Positions 36,196 through 48,300 of a stretch of DNA of 64,000 bases are shown here, piece by piece. The notes under the pieces were generated by a model that was not told the origin of the DNA, did not search any database, and saw only the letters and a list, made by a program, of their open reading frames with translations. Origin of the DNA: Conus ventricosus (Eukaryota > Mollusca > Gastropoda > Neogastropoda > Conidae); NCBI GenBank assembly GCA_018398815.1, contig CM031604.1, positions 50,495,305-50,559,304 on the forward strand. The letters run 5' to 3'. Within the stretch, counting starts at the first letter, position 1. Every line of letters starts with the position of its first letter. Made by a program: the position numbers and the translations under genes.

Positions 36196-37315
36196 CTTAA
36201 TTTTACAGAAGAACTGTTTGCAACTCTAGAAAAAGGAAATCAGGCAGATGTTATCATTATGGACTTTGCGAAAGCCTTCGATAGAGTGAACCACAGCCTC
36301 CTTATCCACAAACTGAAACATTATGGTGTCCTGGGAAAGATCAACAAATGGATAGGAGCATTCTTGAAAGACCGGCAACAATTGGTGGTAGTGGATGGCA
36401 CAGCTTCCAGCCGGGTCAGTGTGCAGTCTGGGGTCCCACAAGGCTCTGTTTTAGGGCCGGCGCTTTTCTTGGCGTACATTAATGACTTACCAGAAGAACT
36501 CTCTTCACTGACACGCCTGTTTGCTGATGACACAGCTGTCTACCGTTTGAAGGCCTCTAAAACCGACCAAAGCTTACTTCAGGAAGACCTCAAGAAGTTA
36601 GAAGCATGGGAGCACAGCTGGGACATGGCATTCCATCCTGGAAAATGTACTACTCTCCCAGTTACAAAATCATCTTCTGCAAAATCCGACTACACCCTCC
36701 ACAACCATATTCTAGAAACTGTCTCTACCTCCAAGTATCTAGGCGTTACCATCACAAGGGACCTAAGCTGGGACCTGCACATCAACGCCATCTGTGCTAA
36801 AGCCAACAAGACCCTCGGCTTCCTTAGAAGAAACCTGAAGATCCCAGCAGTGCGCCTCAAAGAAACAGCCTATAAGACTTGTCAGACCGATCTTGGAGTA
36901 TGCGTGCACTGTATGGGACCCGCATACCCAAGGCAACATCAATAAGATTGAAGCTGACCAGAGACTAGCAGCACGGTTCGTGGTCATCCGGTACCACAAC
37001 ACATCTAGTGTCACCGCGATGATCGACAAACTGCAATGGCCGACTCTGCAGCACAGACGCAAGGTAGCTAGGCTTGCCATGCTACGGAAAATAATGAACG
37101 GAGAGGCAATCGTAGACAAAAGCTGCATCGTGCCAGCCCCTTCCAGACAAAGAAGGAAGCACTCCCACCAGCTCAACCAGATTCTGTGTAAAACCCAATA
37201 TCGACAAGCTTCCTTCTTCCCCAGAATGATACGTGACTGGAACAACCTGCCTGAAACAGCTGTGGCCGCGGACACCTTGGACACCTTTAAGTCTAGGGTG
37301 CCCCCCAGTCAGTAG
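36196..37315 (+). pseudogene. LINE-2f fragment 4: reverse transcriptase palm, thumb and C-terminus
   Basis: The sequence resumes as LNFTEELFATLEKGNQADVI. It contains FAKAFDRVNH (36265-36294), SGVPQGSVLGPALF (about 36427-36468) and the catalytic FADD (about 36519-36530). YLGV and a long thumb follow, ending in a conserved FFPRMIRDWNNLP block and a stop at 37313-37315. One shift occurs near 36885-36895. No RNase H follows, which with the APE endonuclease fits CR1/Jockey-like LINEs and sets this family apart from LINE-1f. Confidence 0.88.
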
Positions 37316-37629
37316 TTAGTTAGATAATAGGTCCCTTCCCCCCCCCCCCTCCCCCTCCCCACTCTTACTCCAATAGCTTTTTGTTTTCTTTATTTTTGGG
37401 GCCCTGCTGTCGTAGATCAGCAAGGGACCGGCTAGCTCGGAAGGGTGAAAAGTGAAGTAACAGTAGCCTGCCGGAGAACCCACTTAGAGCAGGACTAGGT
37501 TTTTATCCTCACTTTTAGGTCTATCACTTTCTATAATTTGCTTTTCTTTCATCGCAACCCCCACAAAACGGCGTAAAAATCAATTGGATGATTGTGGCCG
37601 TATACCCAGAAGAAGAAGAAGAAGAAGAT
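37316..37629 (+). mobile_element. LINE-2f 3' UTR and (GAA)n tail
   Basis: Non-coding sequence after the stop runs to a short AGAAGAAGAAGAAGAAG tail at about 37609-37629, the likely 3' end of this LINE. A C-rich stretch lies at 37337-37358. Confidence 0.7.
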
Positions 37630-39016
37630 CATGTTGAATGGATAGTCGCATGTCACTGTCACTTGTAGTCACTCTCAATATGAGCTGAAACAAAAGTTTC
37701 TATTTTTTTTAAAGGTGAATTGAAGCACTTGGCAAATGGTGGCTACTTTCACTTGAATGCTGTCTTGGGCAACACATCTTAATGCTCAGTGTTTCCCATT
37801 TACACTATGTGGGTGTAAAATGTTGGGTTGCCTTTGACGACAAGAACAGACTGGAACATTAGTGGACAGGCGGCGCAGTGTAGAGTACTATGATAAAAAG
37901 TTTAAATAAATTTTCTTTTGTAATATGACCAATTTATATGGAATGTTTGCAGTGAGACGACGACACAGGAAACATGCTGTCCGTATGCCATGGAAACTAA
38001 GACTGTGGCCTGGGGTACCCCCATTGATCACTTTTGTGAAACGACATCCCGGTATGTATTGACTTGCAGGAAGGGAATGTGTAGTAGGGACTGTTTAATG
38101 TACTCAGTGTGAATAAATGAAATGGATAAAGGACTTCGGACAGTTGTGGTGCCCTACAGAGAGTGAGAGGTGGGAAAATTCTTTTTTTTTTTTTTTTTTC
38201 CCCTTTCTTGTCTCTTTATTTTTGAGTTCCACTTTCATCATTTGAGACGCAGATGAGTGATTGAAACGGACCATAAAAACTGAAGACATGTAAGATTTGA
38301 AACATGAAAAATGGGCTATAAGTAGACAACTTTAAGTTGGGGAAGATGGATTAGAAGAGGGAATGATTCATAAAGAAAATGTCATCTCTGGAATTTGAAA
38401 CAGATCTTTTTGTGAATGTAGAAGATGAAATTAGTCCTGTGAATGAGTGCATATGCTCGGTTTTCTTCTGACAAGTTATTTTTAATTCAGTCACCTTTTC
38501 TGTCAGTATGGGAACAGGGTGTGGAAATTGTGTGTGCTTTCCAATGTGTCCTTTGGAAACATCTTGCATTTCATTAGAGTTTTTTGTTTTATGTGTGTAT
38601 TTTATGGGGGAAAAAAAAGGGGGAGAGAGAAAAATGGCTGAACACGTGAAGATCTGAAAGCGGCTTGAGATTTTGCAGAGTACTCTTCTGATTTTTCTAG
38701 GAAGTCCAAGAAATTCCCAGGCTGCTTTCAAGGAAGAAAAAAAAGTTTCCTTAGAATTTCTTTAATTGACATATTTTCGCCCCACTGTGAAAGGTCAGCT
38801 CTTTGTCAGTCTGTAGATCTCTTAACAGTTATTGAAACTTAGGGAAGGGGGATGGTAAGTCCAGTATTAATTGCCCTTGCAATCTTTTCTAGGGTTTTTT
38901 ACCTATCAGTGTGCTACTTGGCTTCAAAGCTAATTGCGAAGTGTGTGACATTTCAAACAGGTATTATGGATATTTTGTGACCATGGTTCAAGCAGATATT
39001 TTGCCACATCAAAGAC
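37630..39016. other. Intronic stretch with no identified gene
   Basis: The stretch is AT-rich, with an 18-T run at about 38182-38199. No motif or terminal repeat was recognised on either strand. Confidence 0.5.
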
Positions 39017-41093
39017 TTAACCCTCTTGTACTCAGTTTCTCTGACGGCAAACTTCCCCTAGATTTCGGATTCTTCTACATGTTTCAGCCTAAAAATGGGT
39101 ATGTGTGATTATTAGCTTATGGGGAATGTATGTGAATCTCTAGGAGAAAGAAAATTGGCAGACAGTTTCATAAGAGCATGCACTTCACTTTGAACTCTAT
39201 TTTGTCTGTCTTAGAGATATAGGTCGTGTCACTGTCACCAAATTGTCACCAGACACGTGACATTTTATGATGACAATCAAGTTTACAGCATGCAAGCATG
39301 CGCAATCACCATGCTGATGCAGGCTGTTAGTGTAAGATGAAACCGGAGGCCTACCTGACGTGATCCATCCGCTGCCTGGCAGTACAGGTCCCACTGGTTG
39401 TCCCACCAATGTCATACAAAACTTGTCACTTGTCACACACAATACCAGAGGTGATTCTAGAGCGCGGAATTAGCGGAATACCGCTTAAAAAAATCGAAAG
39501 ACGCAAAACCGTAAGCCCAGCGCGGCCGCTGCTCCGCACCCAAACAAGAAATGCCGCGCTCGCCAGTCGTGACTGCGCTAATTTTTTTTCACTCCCTTGC
39601 TCGCGTCCGCTTGGCCAAGTAATCTACCGAGCGAACCAAGCGAAGCTGTCATCGAGCTATCAGCTATGTCAAGGTCAGCCTTGTCCGCATGAGCAGTAGG
39701 AACTGAATGTAAACGCATGTCTGTATAGTCAACTGCGATTGGTTGGAAAGTTTGCTTTCAGCCAATCACAGCTCGCGGTACGGCAGCCCTGCGTTTCTGC
39801 CTGAGGTTCCATCATGGCGAAACGAGGCACGTTGTTGGATTTTTCTTTTACCAGAGGGGCGAAGAAATCGAAGAGAGGAGGAGAGGCAGATAATTCTTTG
39901 GATGTACAAAGCGAGTGTTCGACCGTCACTGAGCAGCCGCCTAGTTATCCTTCAACGAGTGCCAGTGCCGACAGTGGAGATGTAGATACGCGATCGCAAT
40001 CAGACTGTCAGTCGGACCGGGTTAGTTCTGTTTCGTCATGCGAGCGGGAATCGGAGCCTGTGTCAGGTTTCTGTGATCATGATGGTGGTTCGGGATTTTC
40101 GTCATCAAAACCAGACAGTGTTGTGTCTGCAAGCGACATGCCTGAGACGAGTCAGGGACCGCTTCAGAGACGCTTGTGGACAGTAGTACAGCGAAGCCCG
40201 ACACGGAGGTTGTCTGCATTAATCCTCTGAATGATTACTAATACTATGATTTAACAATTTATAACACTAGTAGTACCTGCCGTTGAAAAATATAGAAATT
40301 ATATAGTTAAAATTTAGGCCCCCCTGGGGGGCCCCCTTTTTTACACTGAGGGGGCCCTTGGGCCCCCTTTTTTGGAATCCTAGAATCACCTCTGCAATAC
40401 TGAACTCAGTCACTTCCCAACACTCTATACGTTGTAGTGTTTCCGTCAGCCTTTGCAGTTCTACAAACTACAGCTGATTACAGTCTTAAAAAACAAAGAG
40501 GTACAAACAAAAAGAAAAAATCAAGTGGTGTAGCAGTGTTGGGTAACGAGTGAGCGGGCCCAGTGGGTTCCTGAAACTGACGCACTTCTGCCACGCCACG
40601 TGTCGCTGGTCGCCACGTTGTTTGAAGCGCAGCGAGCGGAACATCGTACTCCGGGTCGCTTTCTACATCACCATCTTCTTCAATACCACTACCTACTTCA
40701 ATATCACTTTCATTCTCCATCTCTCTTTCAAATTTCTCTACTTCTCCAATAATTTGATCCAACTCCTCTTGCGAGTAGTCGATCATCTCTTCGTCGTTAG
40801 TAGCAGACGCCAAAGCAGCCATTGTGAAAGTCGGTCGGTGTACGGTCCCTGGTTTCATTCACAAACTTACTCGCTGTGTTTGCCCCTTTTCCATCACCCC
40901 AAAATAGTGCCAACACATGATTGGACCATACCTGAGTCTTCCTAGTTAGTGTCTGTGACTCAGCGTGTTTACACACGTGATAACTGCGTGATGGAAAATT
41001 CCTACGGACAGATCCCGGTAGCTCCCGGTACGGGAAGAACAGGCGCCTGAAGTTAACTCCCGGATTCTCCCGTTGCAAGTATAAGAGGGTTAA
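39017..41093 (-). mobile_element. piggyBac-like transposon carrying a nested hAT-like element
   Basis: The element is bounded by TTAA at 39017-39020 and 41090-41093. The ends read CCCTCTTGTACT from the left and CCCTCTTATACT from the right, one mismatch in 12. A minus-strand frame from about 40822 to 40478 has an acidic N-terminus (EEDGDVESDPEYDVPLAAL) followed by EPTGPAHSLPNTATPLDFF, the usual beginning of the piggyBac transposase domain. The rest of the domain is missing. It is different in sequence from the element at 22582-25476. Confidence 0.85.
39446..40394 (+). mobile_element. hAT-like element related to the one at 32977-34425
   Basis: The inverted ends CAGAGGTGATTCTAG and CTAGAATCACCTCTG are flanked by CAATAC on each side (39440-39445 and 40395-40400). 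The last 60 bases (GGGGGCCCTTGGGCCCCC and following) are nearly identical to the right end of the other element. An N-terminal frame starts MAKRGTLLDFSFTRGAKK at about 39814, parallel to MKRAKPNTLFSFAFTKKK in the other copy. It lacks the zinc finger and the catalytic region. Confidence 0.85.
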
Positions 41094-41903
41094 ACAAAGA
41101 CTGCAAAAATAAGTGGTGTTTAGAGTGGTTTTCACAAAAAAGTGGTGACATGGTAGGGAGCATGAGGCTTTCAAAAGTAGCAAAGATGATGTCTCATGCC
41201 TTTGCAAAGTCAACTACAGTCAAGCAAACTTATGGTGACTTTCAGACTTCCTGAAATCAAAGCAGTTCTACACGAGGCAGAAAACATCAGGAGAATGGAA
41301 TAATTTTTCACAGAATCTGACACCTTTTGTATGTAATATTTGCCTCGCTATGAGGGATCATAAACAAGTACAGTTGTGATAAATAGCATGAGATCGTGCT
41401 GTTTAGCACATATATCCCATGATGGTGATATATATCCCATGAGACTAGCTTGTTTTCATTTGGCCTGCATTGTGTACATTTCACATTGAAATGAAACCAC
41501 ACAAGGTTAGAAGAACCCTGACTTCATCAGTGACCATGCGAATTTCCACATAGCATCTAGCCCTTTTAACAGATAATGTTTTGTCATTTAGAAGCACTGG
41601 ATTTTGGTTTTGTTAAAAACACGTATGGAATCTGTATGTTCCATTCCCCAGTTGTTCATATGGAAAGAAAAATAACTTAAAACAAGGCTTTTTTTAGGCA
41701 TTCTCAAAGGAACCATTTTTCCTCAGTGTACGTTGAAAATTTATTTGTGCAAAATTGATACCTGAGGAATGTTAAGCATTATGGACCTGTGCATGAATGT
41801 GCAACTGTTCCAGTGTTCAATGTTTAGGGGCCAATTTGAGTACACACATCAATTAAAATAAAGGATGTAAAATGCACAAACATGGTGCATCATGTATCAC
41901 GTC
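41094..41903. other. Intronic stretch with no identified gene
   Basis: The stretch is AT-rich and non-coding in appearance. The TSD of LINE-1f copy H begins at 41904. Confidence 0.5.
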
Positions 41904-41915
41904 AAACTATCAAGT

Positions 41916-44320
41916 TCATTATCAACTATTGAAACATCTTCCGCAAGAAGGTCTAAACATCCTGTTACAGGTATACAACCATGTGTGGATTACAGGCTGC
42001 TTTCCACCCTCTTGGCGGAAAGCCCTCATTATTCCCATCCCCAAACCTGGAAAAGATCTTTCTAATCCATCTAACTACCGTCCCATAGCTTTGACCAGCT
42101 GTGTCTGTAAATTGATGGAAAAAATGGTCAATGCTAGGCTCATGTGGAAACTCGAAACCGATGGCCTTTTGGCGAAAGAACAGTGTGGTTTCCGCAAACA
42201 TCGTAGTACAGTTGACCATTTGATTCGTCTGGAATCTACACTTAGGAACGCTTTTTTAAACAGACAGCATGCAGTGGCAATTTTCTTTGACTTGGAGAAG
42301 GCCTACGATACCACCTGGAAGTGGGGGATACTCCATGATCTCCACGATCTGGTTTTCGGGTCATCTTCCGCTTTTTATTCAAAATTTTTTGGCAGAACGA
42401 CAGTTTCAGGTCCGGGTTGGCACCACTCTCTCTGATGTCCACGAGCAGGAGTTGGGTGTTCCACAGGGAGCATACTATCTCCTGCCCTCTTTAGTATTAA
42501 GATCAACAACATTGTTCAATCAGTTCAGCAGGGTTCAGACTGCTCATTGTTTGTGGATGATTTTGCTGTCTACGCAACTGGAAGCCTGTACCTGAGTGTC
42601 CAGCGCAGGCTCCAGCTTTGCGTAGATAAAATCCATCGGTGGGCGGATGAAAACGGTTTCACCTTTTCTGCTACAAAAACCCAGTGTATTCACTTCCATA
42701 ATTTCCGTCAGTTTTTTCCAGATCCGGAACTTCAAGTAGGGAAATCTCCCATTCCAGCTGTTAAAGAGGCCAAATTTCTGGGAGTCATTTTTGACCAAAA
42801 ACTTAACTTTCTCAGCCATATTAAAAACCTCAAAACTGCTTGCCAAAAGGCACTGAATATTCTGCGGGTCGTAGCACACACCGACTGGGGCGCTGATAAG
42901 AAAACTTTGTTGCACCTCTACAGAGCCCTGGTCCGTTCTAAACTGGACTACGGTTGTGCTGTGTACGGCTCCGCAAGATCATCTTACCTCAAACTCTTGG
43001 ACCCTATCCACCATCAAGGGCTTCGTCTCTGTCTTGGAGCGTTCCGCACCACCCCTGTGTACAGCCTGTACGCAGAGGCAGGTGAACCTTCACTGTCCAA
43101 TCGCAGGCTGAAACTGTCTTTGAATTATTACATCCGACTGTTCTCAGAACCGCAGAATCCTGCCTATGACTGTGTTTTTGACCCTCCGTTCCAAAGTAAG
43201 TTTGAAAATAACCCGAAATGTATTCCGCCGTTTGGGCTTCGTATGCAGCCTCACGTGCGGAATGCAGGTATAGACCTGGGAGTAGTTTCCGATTTTTTCC
43301 AAGTTTCCGGATCAACCTCCATGGACCTTTTTCACACCAGAGATTCGTTTCGATCTCGCAGCTTTCCGTAAGGAGTCTACCAGCTCTCTGGCGTACAAGG
43401 CTTTGTATGCCGAGCTCTGTTCCAAATTCCCATCCTATCAAAAAGTTTTCACTGACGGTTCCAAGTCTGAGGATGGAGTGGCCTGTGCAGCCTACTGCCC
43501 TGGTGCTCCTTCTCAGATATTGTTGGAACATATACATTCAGATGCTTCTGTCTATTCTGCTGAACTTACTGCTCTAGTACTGGCTTTGAAGATAATCTCC
43601 CATTCTTCGAGAGGGACTTTCTGGTTCTGTCGGATTCGCTGTCAGCTTTGGAGGCCATAGCTGGCCGCAACCTTCAGCATCCAGAACTTTTACTTTTTTT
43701 TGAACTTTTTAGCAAGTTGAAGGCGGACGGTTACAACATTACTCTTGCTTGGGTTCCTGGCCATGTTGGCATCGGCGGGAACGAAATGGTTGGTCGTTTA
43801 GCCAAGAACGCCACAAGAGAGAAACTGTCCAACACTTATATCCCCTGCTGAGATGTGAAACCCAAAATTAACGATTATGTGAGAGACCTCTGGCAGGAGG
43901 ATTGGAACACACAGACGAATAACAAACTCTTTCAGATCCGTCCAAACCTTAAAGACTTCCTCCCATCTACGTCGGGTGGTCGTAAAGAGGAAACGGTTCT
44001 GTGCCGGCTGCACACCGCCATTCGTATTTTACCCATTCTTACCTTTTAAAGAGTGAAGAAGCTCCGTGTGCATTCCATGTCATGCACCACTCACAATGAA
44101 ACATGTTCTTTTAGAGTGTTGGGACTTGCACGATGTGAGACACAAACATTTTACAGCGGAGTCCATGAAGATCCTGTTCAGGGATGTCCCGCCTGACGTG
44201 ATCCTTGGGTTTTTGCGAGAAATTAACATTTTTCATCTGATTTGAGATTTTACGGAAGAAGGATTTTTAACAAAGTTTCTGGTTCGTTTGTAGACGATGT
44301 CATTTAACGAGATGTGTGAA

Positions 44321-44380
<60 letters not shown>

Positions 44381-44468
44381 GACTGTGAGTTGATTTTAAC
44401 GTGGTGACAGCCCTGATGTGGCCCTCTGCGGTCGGCTGGGCTATAAGCAACATTATCTTATCTTATCT
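41916..44468 (+). mobile_element. LINE-1f copy H (5'-truncated, best-preserved RT to 3' end)
   Basis: The copy is flanked by AAACTATCAAGT at 41904-41915 and 44469-44480. It starts within the RT fingers (HYQLLKHLPQEG), ends in TTATC repeats, and has the longest internal T run of all copies (54 T at 44323-44376). Its coding part is the least damaged in the window and is described separately. Confidence 0.95.
41919..44245 (+). pseudogene. LINE-1f copy H ORF2 remnant: RT, RNase H and CCHC
   Basis: The RT is open from the 5' break through FFDLEKAYDTTWK to about 42350. It continues after a shift through the catalytic FVDD (42550-42561) in one frame to 43371. RNase H follows at about 43447-43850 with TDGS, YSAELTALVLALK, and GHVGIGGNEMVGRLAK. 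Here the last catalytic Asp of the MVD motif is replaced by Gly (MVG at about 43786-43794). A TGA at 43849-43851 replaces the codon before DVKPKIND. The C-terminal CCHC lies at about 44060-44120. About five frame breaks or stops in total suggest a fairly recent, dead copy. Confidence 0.85.
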
Positions 44469-44480
44469 AAACTATCAAGT

Positions 44481-45350
44481 GAACCCAAAGTTTTGCATTG
44501 GTCAGTTTATAGACCATTAGGGCGGTGGGCGGTGGTTTTGACGGCTGTGTCCCGCCCGGCAGAATGGATCCATGAAAGTGGCCATAGATAATCCGTGCTA
44601 GATCTATTGCTATTCTTGGTATGAAAATCCCATTCCTGCCACCTGGTTAAAATTAATCTTTTCTTAAAATCATGCAAAAAAGCAACAACACCTTGATTTG
44701 TCCAAACGAAAGCATATCCTAATGTAAACAGTTTACAGTGGATTATTTGAAGCCGAGCTTCTTTTGTCATGTGAATCTAGATCAAGCAGCATCCAAAAGG
44801 CTTTGCGAGAGAGAGAGAGAGAGAGCAATTCGTCAATGAAAAATTCAAGAGCCCAGTTCTTTCCCTTTACCCTGAGAGCCGTGAAATGGACGGTTTGCAT
44901 GACCGGCGGTACGACGGGTTGAAAATTCCGGGTCGGTCCCAGCTCCAGTATGGCCACCTGCAGCTGTAATTGATGATGCCACAGTGGAGTTGAGCTGAGC
45001 TGGATTTTTTTAACCGGGCCGTTTAAAGCATGGCCATCTTGTGCACAGGTTAACTATGGCCGCTGCCTTAAATTGGTTACCAGCTGCATTTCTCCAGTTA
45101 CCAAGTATCTGGGATGTTCTCGTACGATTGACATGAACATGTGATCAGATACACAAAGATATATGCTCATGCACAAGCATGGACACAGATACACTTACAC
45201 ACACACTCTCTCTCTCTCTCGCTCACTTTCACACATACACACACAAGTACAAATCATTATATAGACATTGGGAAATTAAGAGAACCAGACTACACTGTTA
45301 AAAATCTAAAACATCGAAAACATGAAAGTGAAAAAAAACTTTTTTTTCAG
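44481..45350. other. Last part of the host intron, no transposon identified
   Basis: The stretch holds a short (GA)n at about 44809-44825 and (CA)n/(CT)n at about 45196-45243. The polypyrimidine tract and CAG acceptor lie at 45339-45350. Confidence 0.55.
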
Positions 45351-48300
45351 ACTATCAGCAGCATCCATCACTGGCAGAGCAAGGTGTTACGGTGGAAGTA
45401 ACGATGCGGGATCAGATCCTAGACTGGATCCGAACCGCCCAGTCTTAGCACGGGGTGCTAAGTCCAGACAAGCCCGCCGGAGGGACAGGAAGAAGCGGAT
45501 CCTGATCAGCATCAAGGTAGTGAAAGCCATCCCGTTGGAGCCTGTGCTCTTGCCAGGTAGAAGTCTTCCTAGAGATCCAAGACATTCATTCAGGTCCTGT
45601 GTGGATGAGTCTGAGCTCCCTGAAAGGGAGCAAAATGAGGATGAAAATTCAACCGCAGACTCTGATGACAAAGAAGAGGAGGAGGATGCAAGGTCAGCAT
45701 CTTCAGAAAGTAGTCGAGCTCTGAGCAAAGAAGAGGATGATCTTCAGCCTGAGTTTGAAGTTATCACAGATCAGAGTGAATATTGTTTATCCATGGAAAT
45801 GAGTCATTCTTGTCAGGAAGAAACATGTGAAGGTAAGAGAAAAGACATGTGTGAGAAAGGCGCTTCGGCCAGCAAACCAGAACACCAGCAAAGCATGTCA
45901 GAACAGACTAAGGGTACATCAGAGCAGCAAGAGAGCACATTAGAACAGCAAGAGAACACATCAGAAGAGCAAGAGGACATATCACAGCAGCAAGAGGACA
46001 CATCAGAGCAGCAAGAAAACATAGACCAGCAAGGGAGTACACTGAAGGAGGTTAAAAACTTTGATGAACAAGACAAAAATGGACTTGAGCCTCACAGTAG
46101 CAAATTAAATCTGCAAGAGCACGTACCACAGGAGCAAGAAAACAGGCCATGGCACAATGCTGAATGCTGGGAAAGTGATCATATGCATCTGGGCAGATAC
46201 ACAGAACAGCCAGAAAGCCAGTCAGATCAACAGAAAGACTTGCAAGAGCAAGAGAGCAGAGCAGAGGCAGAGCCGTTAAAGAGCAGTCTAGAAGATTTGG
46301 TTTGCAAGATGGAGTGGAATGAAATCAGTGTAACAGAAGAAAGCCTGGCTGGGCAGCAAGAGAATAATCCAGTGCAGCCAGAAGAGAACATCACAGAGCA
46401 GCAAGGAAATGACCCAGAACAGGAAGAAAGCAAACCAGGGCAAGAAGAAAACTGCTTTGGACTGGAAGAAGATTCAGAACAAGAAGAAACCTGTTCAGGC
46501 CAGCAAGAGAAGAACTTGGAGCGACTGGAAAACAGTTTACAGGAAGACAAGCACAAATCAGAGGTGCAAGAAAACTTGACATGGCAACAAGACGATGATT
46601 CACAACAAGAGAAAACCTATGTGGAGCAAGAAGAAGACTCGGAGCAGAAAGAAAATAACTTGGAGCAGCAGGCATGTGGCTGTGAACTGCAAGACTTGAC
46701 CACAAATGTTTTTACCGAGAAATCGGATGCAACGTTGCTGACTGACATGAACCACCACACTGACATTGTTTCAAAGCATCAAACCACTGAGCCTGGGGAA
46801 CATGATACACATGTGACTGAGGGATCCAGTACGTCTAGATTAGAGACAAATTGCCATTCTGAAAATGAACTAGAATCAATCAAAAGTGAATCACTTGAAC
46901 AGACGTATCAAAATGCAACCTTACACTCGCCCAGTTTAGCTATGTCTGAATTCTCTGATTCTAAGTTTGATTTTAATAGCGGAACAGGCGAGTCATATTC
47001 AGTATCTTTGCCAAGAATAGCAGAAGAGTTGGAGGTTTTGCGTAAAAGAAAACATTCTGCTTCTAGCAGTGGAGCATTGCCAAAGAAGAAAGCTCGTGAG
47101 TCTATTCACAGTGAACCTTGCCCCTCAGAATCAAGCAGTATGAGCACATTTGGTAGACAAAACCAGTTTCTGGATGCACAATCAGAACAGGTATCTGATG
47201 CCTTTCTCAAGCATCGTGAGGCCTTGGACAAGGAATTGATGGATGATATCATGCATTTGGACTGTTGTCGGATCACATGCCATCCAGAGACGGATCTTGC
47301 TGTTCCAGAACTTTCAGTCAGTGATAGAACCATTTTGAGTTCTGTCTCATCCAGTCTGGTTACAACCACAGTAACACTCGCTACATCAGACAAAATATTG
47401 TCTACTGAAGCCTGTGCTCCAAAAATGGAAAATGATGCTTCACAAGCTTATCCTGGTTCTGCATATGAATATATTGAAATTTTATCTTCATCAAACTACT
47501 CGGAAGACCTTGAGGATCACTCAGATCTGGAGGAAGGTGAAATAAGAGACTTGCCTGTAAAACCACTCTATAGGATATGTAGGGATGATAAGCCACCTTC
47601 CCAAAGTCTAGCTAAAAAAGAGTGTAATTCAAGAGATCATGCTTGTGAAGAAAAAGATTCTGAGATGGAGGAAGCAGATGGTGATGTGATGTTCATTAAA
47701 GAAGAGTTCACACAGACAAGCCCAGTTTTCAGGCCTCCGTCATTAGATGAATCCACACATTCGGAATTATCATCATCCCACAAACAATTAAAAACATGTG
47801 ATATTACTCTTACTAATAGTAGTAATTCACAGCCAGTCAATGAAAATGATGCAACGAACAAGCTGCAGATAGACGCCATCGCCTGTGCACAGATTACAGA
47901 GGATGATAACATCATTTATAATGAATCTCTTCTGGAGGACTTGAGCGATTCCAGTCAGCACTCGGTGACATCGGTATCAGCTAGTTGCTTGCTTTCCAAG
48001 CTTGTAAATTCACTGCCATCTGCTCAAAACGCTTCCTCATCAGAACTTGTCACAGTGGCAGACTCAGAGCAGTCATGTTGTTCAGAACACATGAGTGTTG
48101 ATCCATTTCAACCATCAAAAATGTTTTAATGGCAAGAGTGAACTGACTTACTGTTTAGCGAAGGAATAGCAACAAATTCCTCACAGTTCTGTTCCACCTG
48201 CGGTCAGAGTAACAGACTGTGAAATCTCTGACTTCCTTGTGAAATCATTCAATGATTCCTGTGTGTCTTGTTCATCTGGAACGAATGTCAGTACTTCAGA

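Larger units (their letters stand above)
1430..45350 (+). other. Inferred giant host intron of about 43.9 kb, filled with transposons
   Basis: The 5' site is CAG|GTTAGT at 1427-1435. The 3' site is a run of T followed by CAG|AC, ending at 45350. Both phases match (codon G|AC, Asp). Almost everything inside is assignable to LINEs, DNA transposons, one SINE and simple repeats, and I see no other credible host exon. The stretch 1430-2269 before the first transposon is AT-rich and holds nothing I can name. This is inference from splice signals and phase; no transcript evidence is available. Confidence 0.6.

Noticed and set aside
40478..40858. Independent small host gene on the minus strand
   Set aside because: It lies inside TTAA-bounded inverted ends and has the acidic start plus EPTGP motif of piggyBac transposases.
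45387..46705. Minus-strand frames rich in Ser and Cys opposite the host exon
   Set aside because: They are antisense shadows of the Gln/Glu-rich coding repeat on the plus strand.
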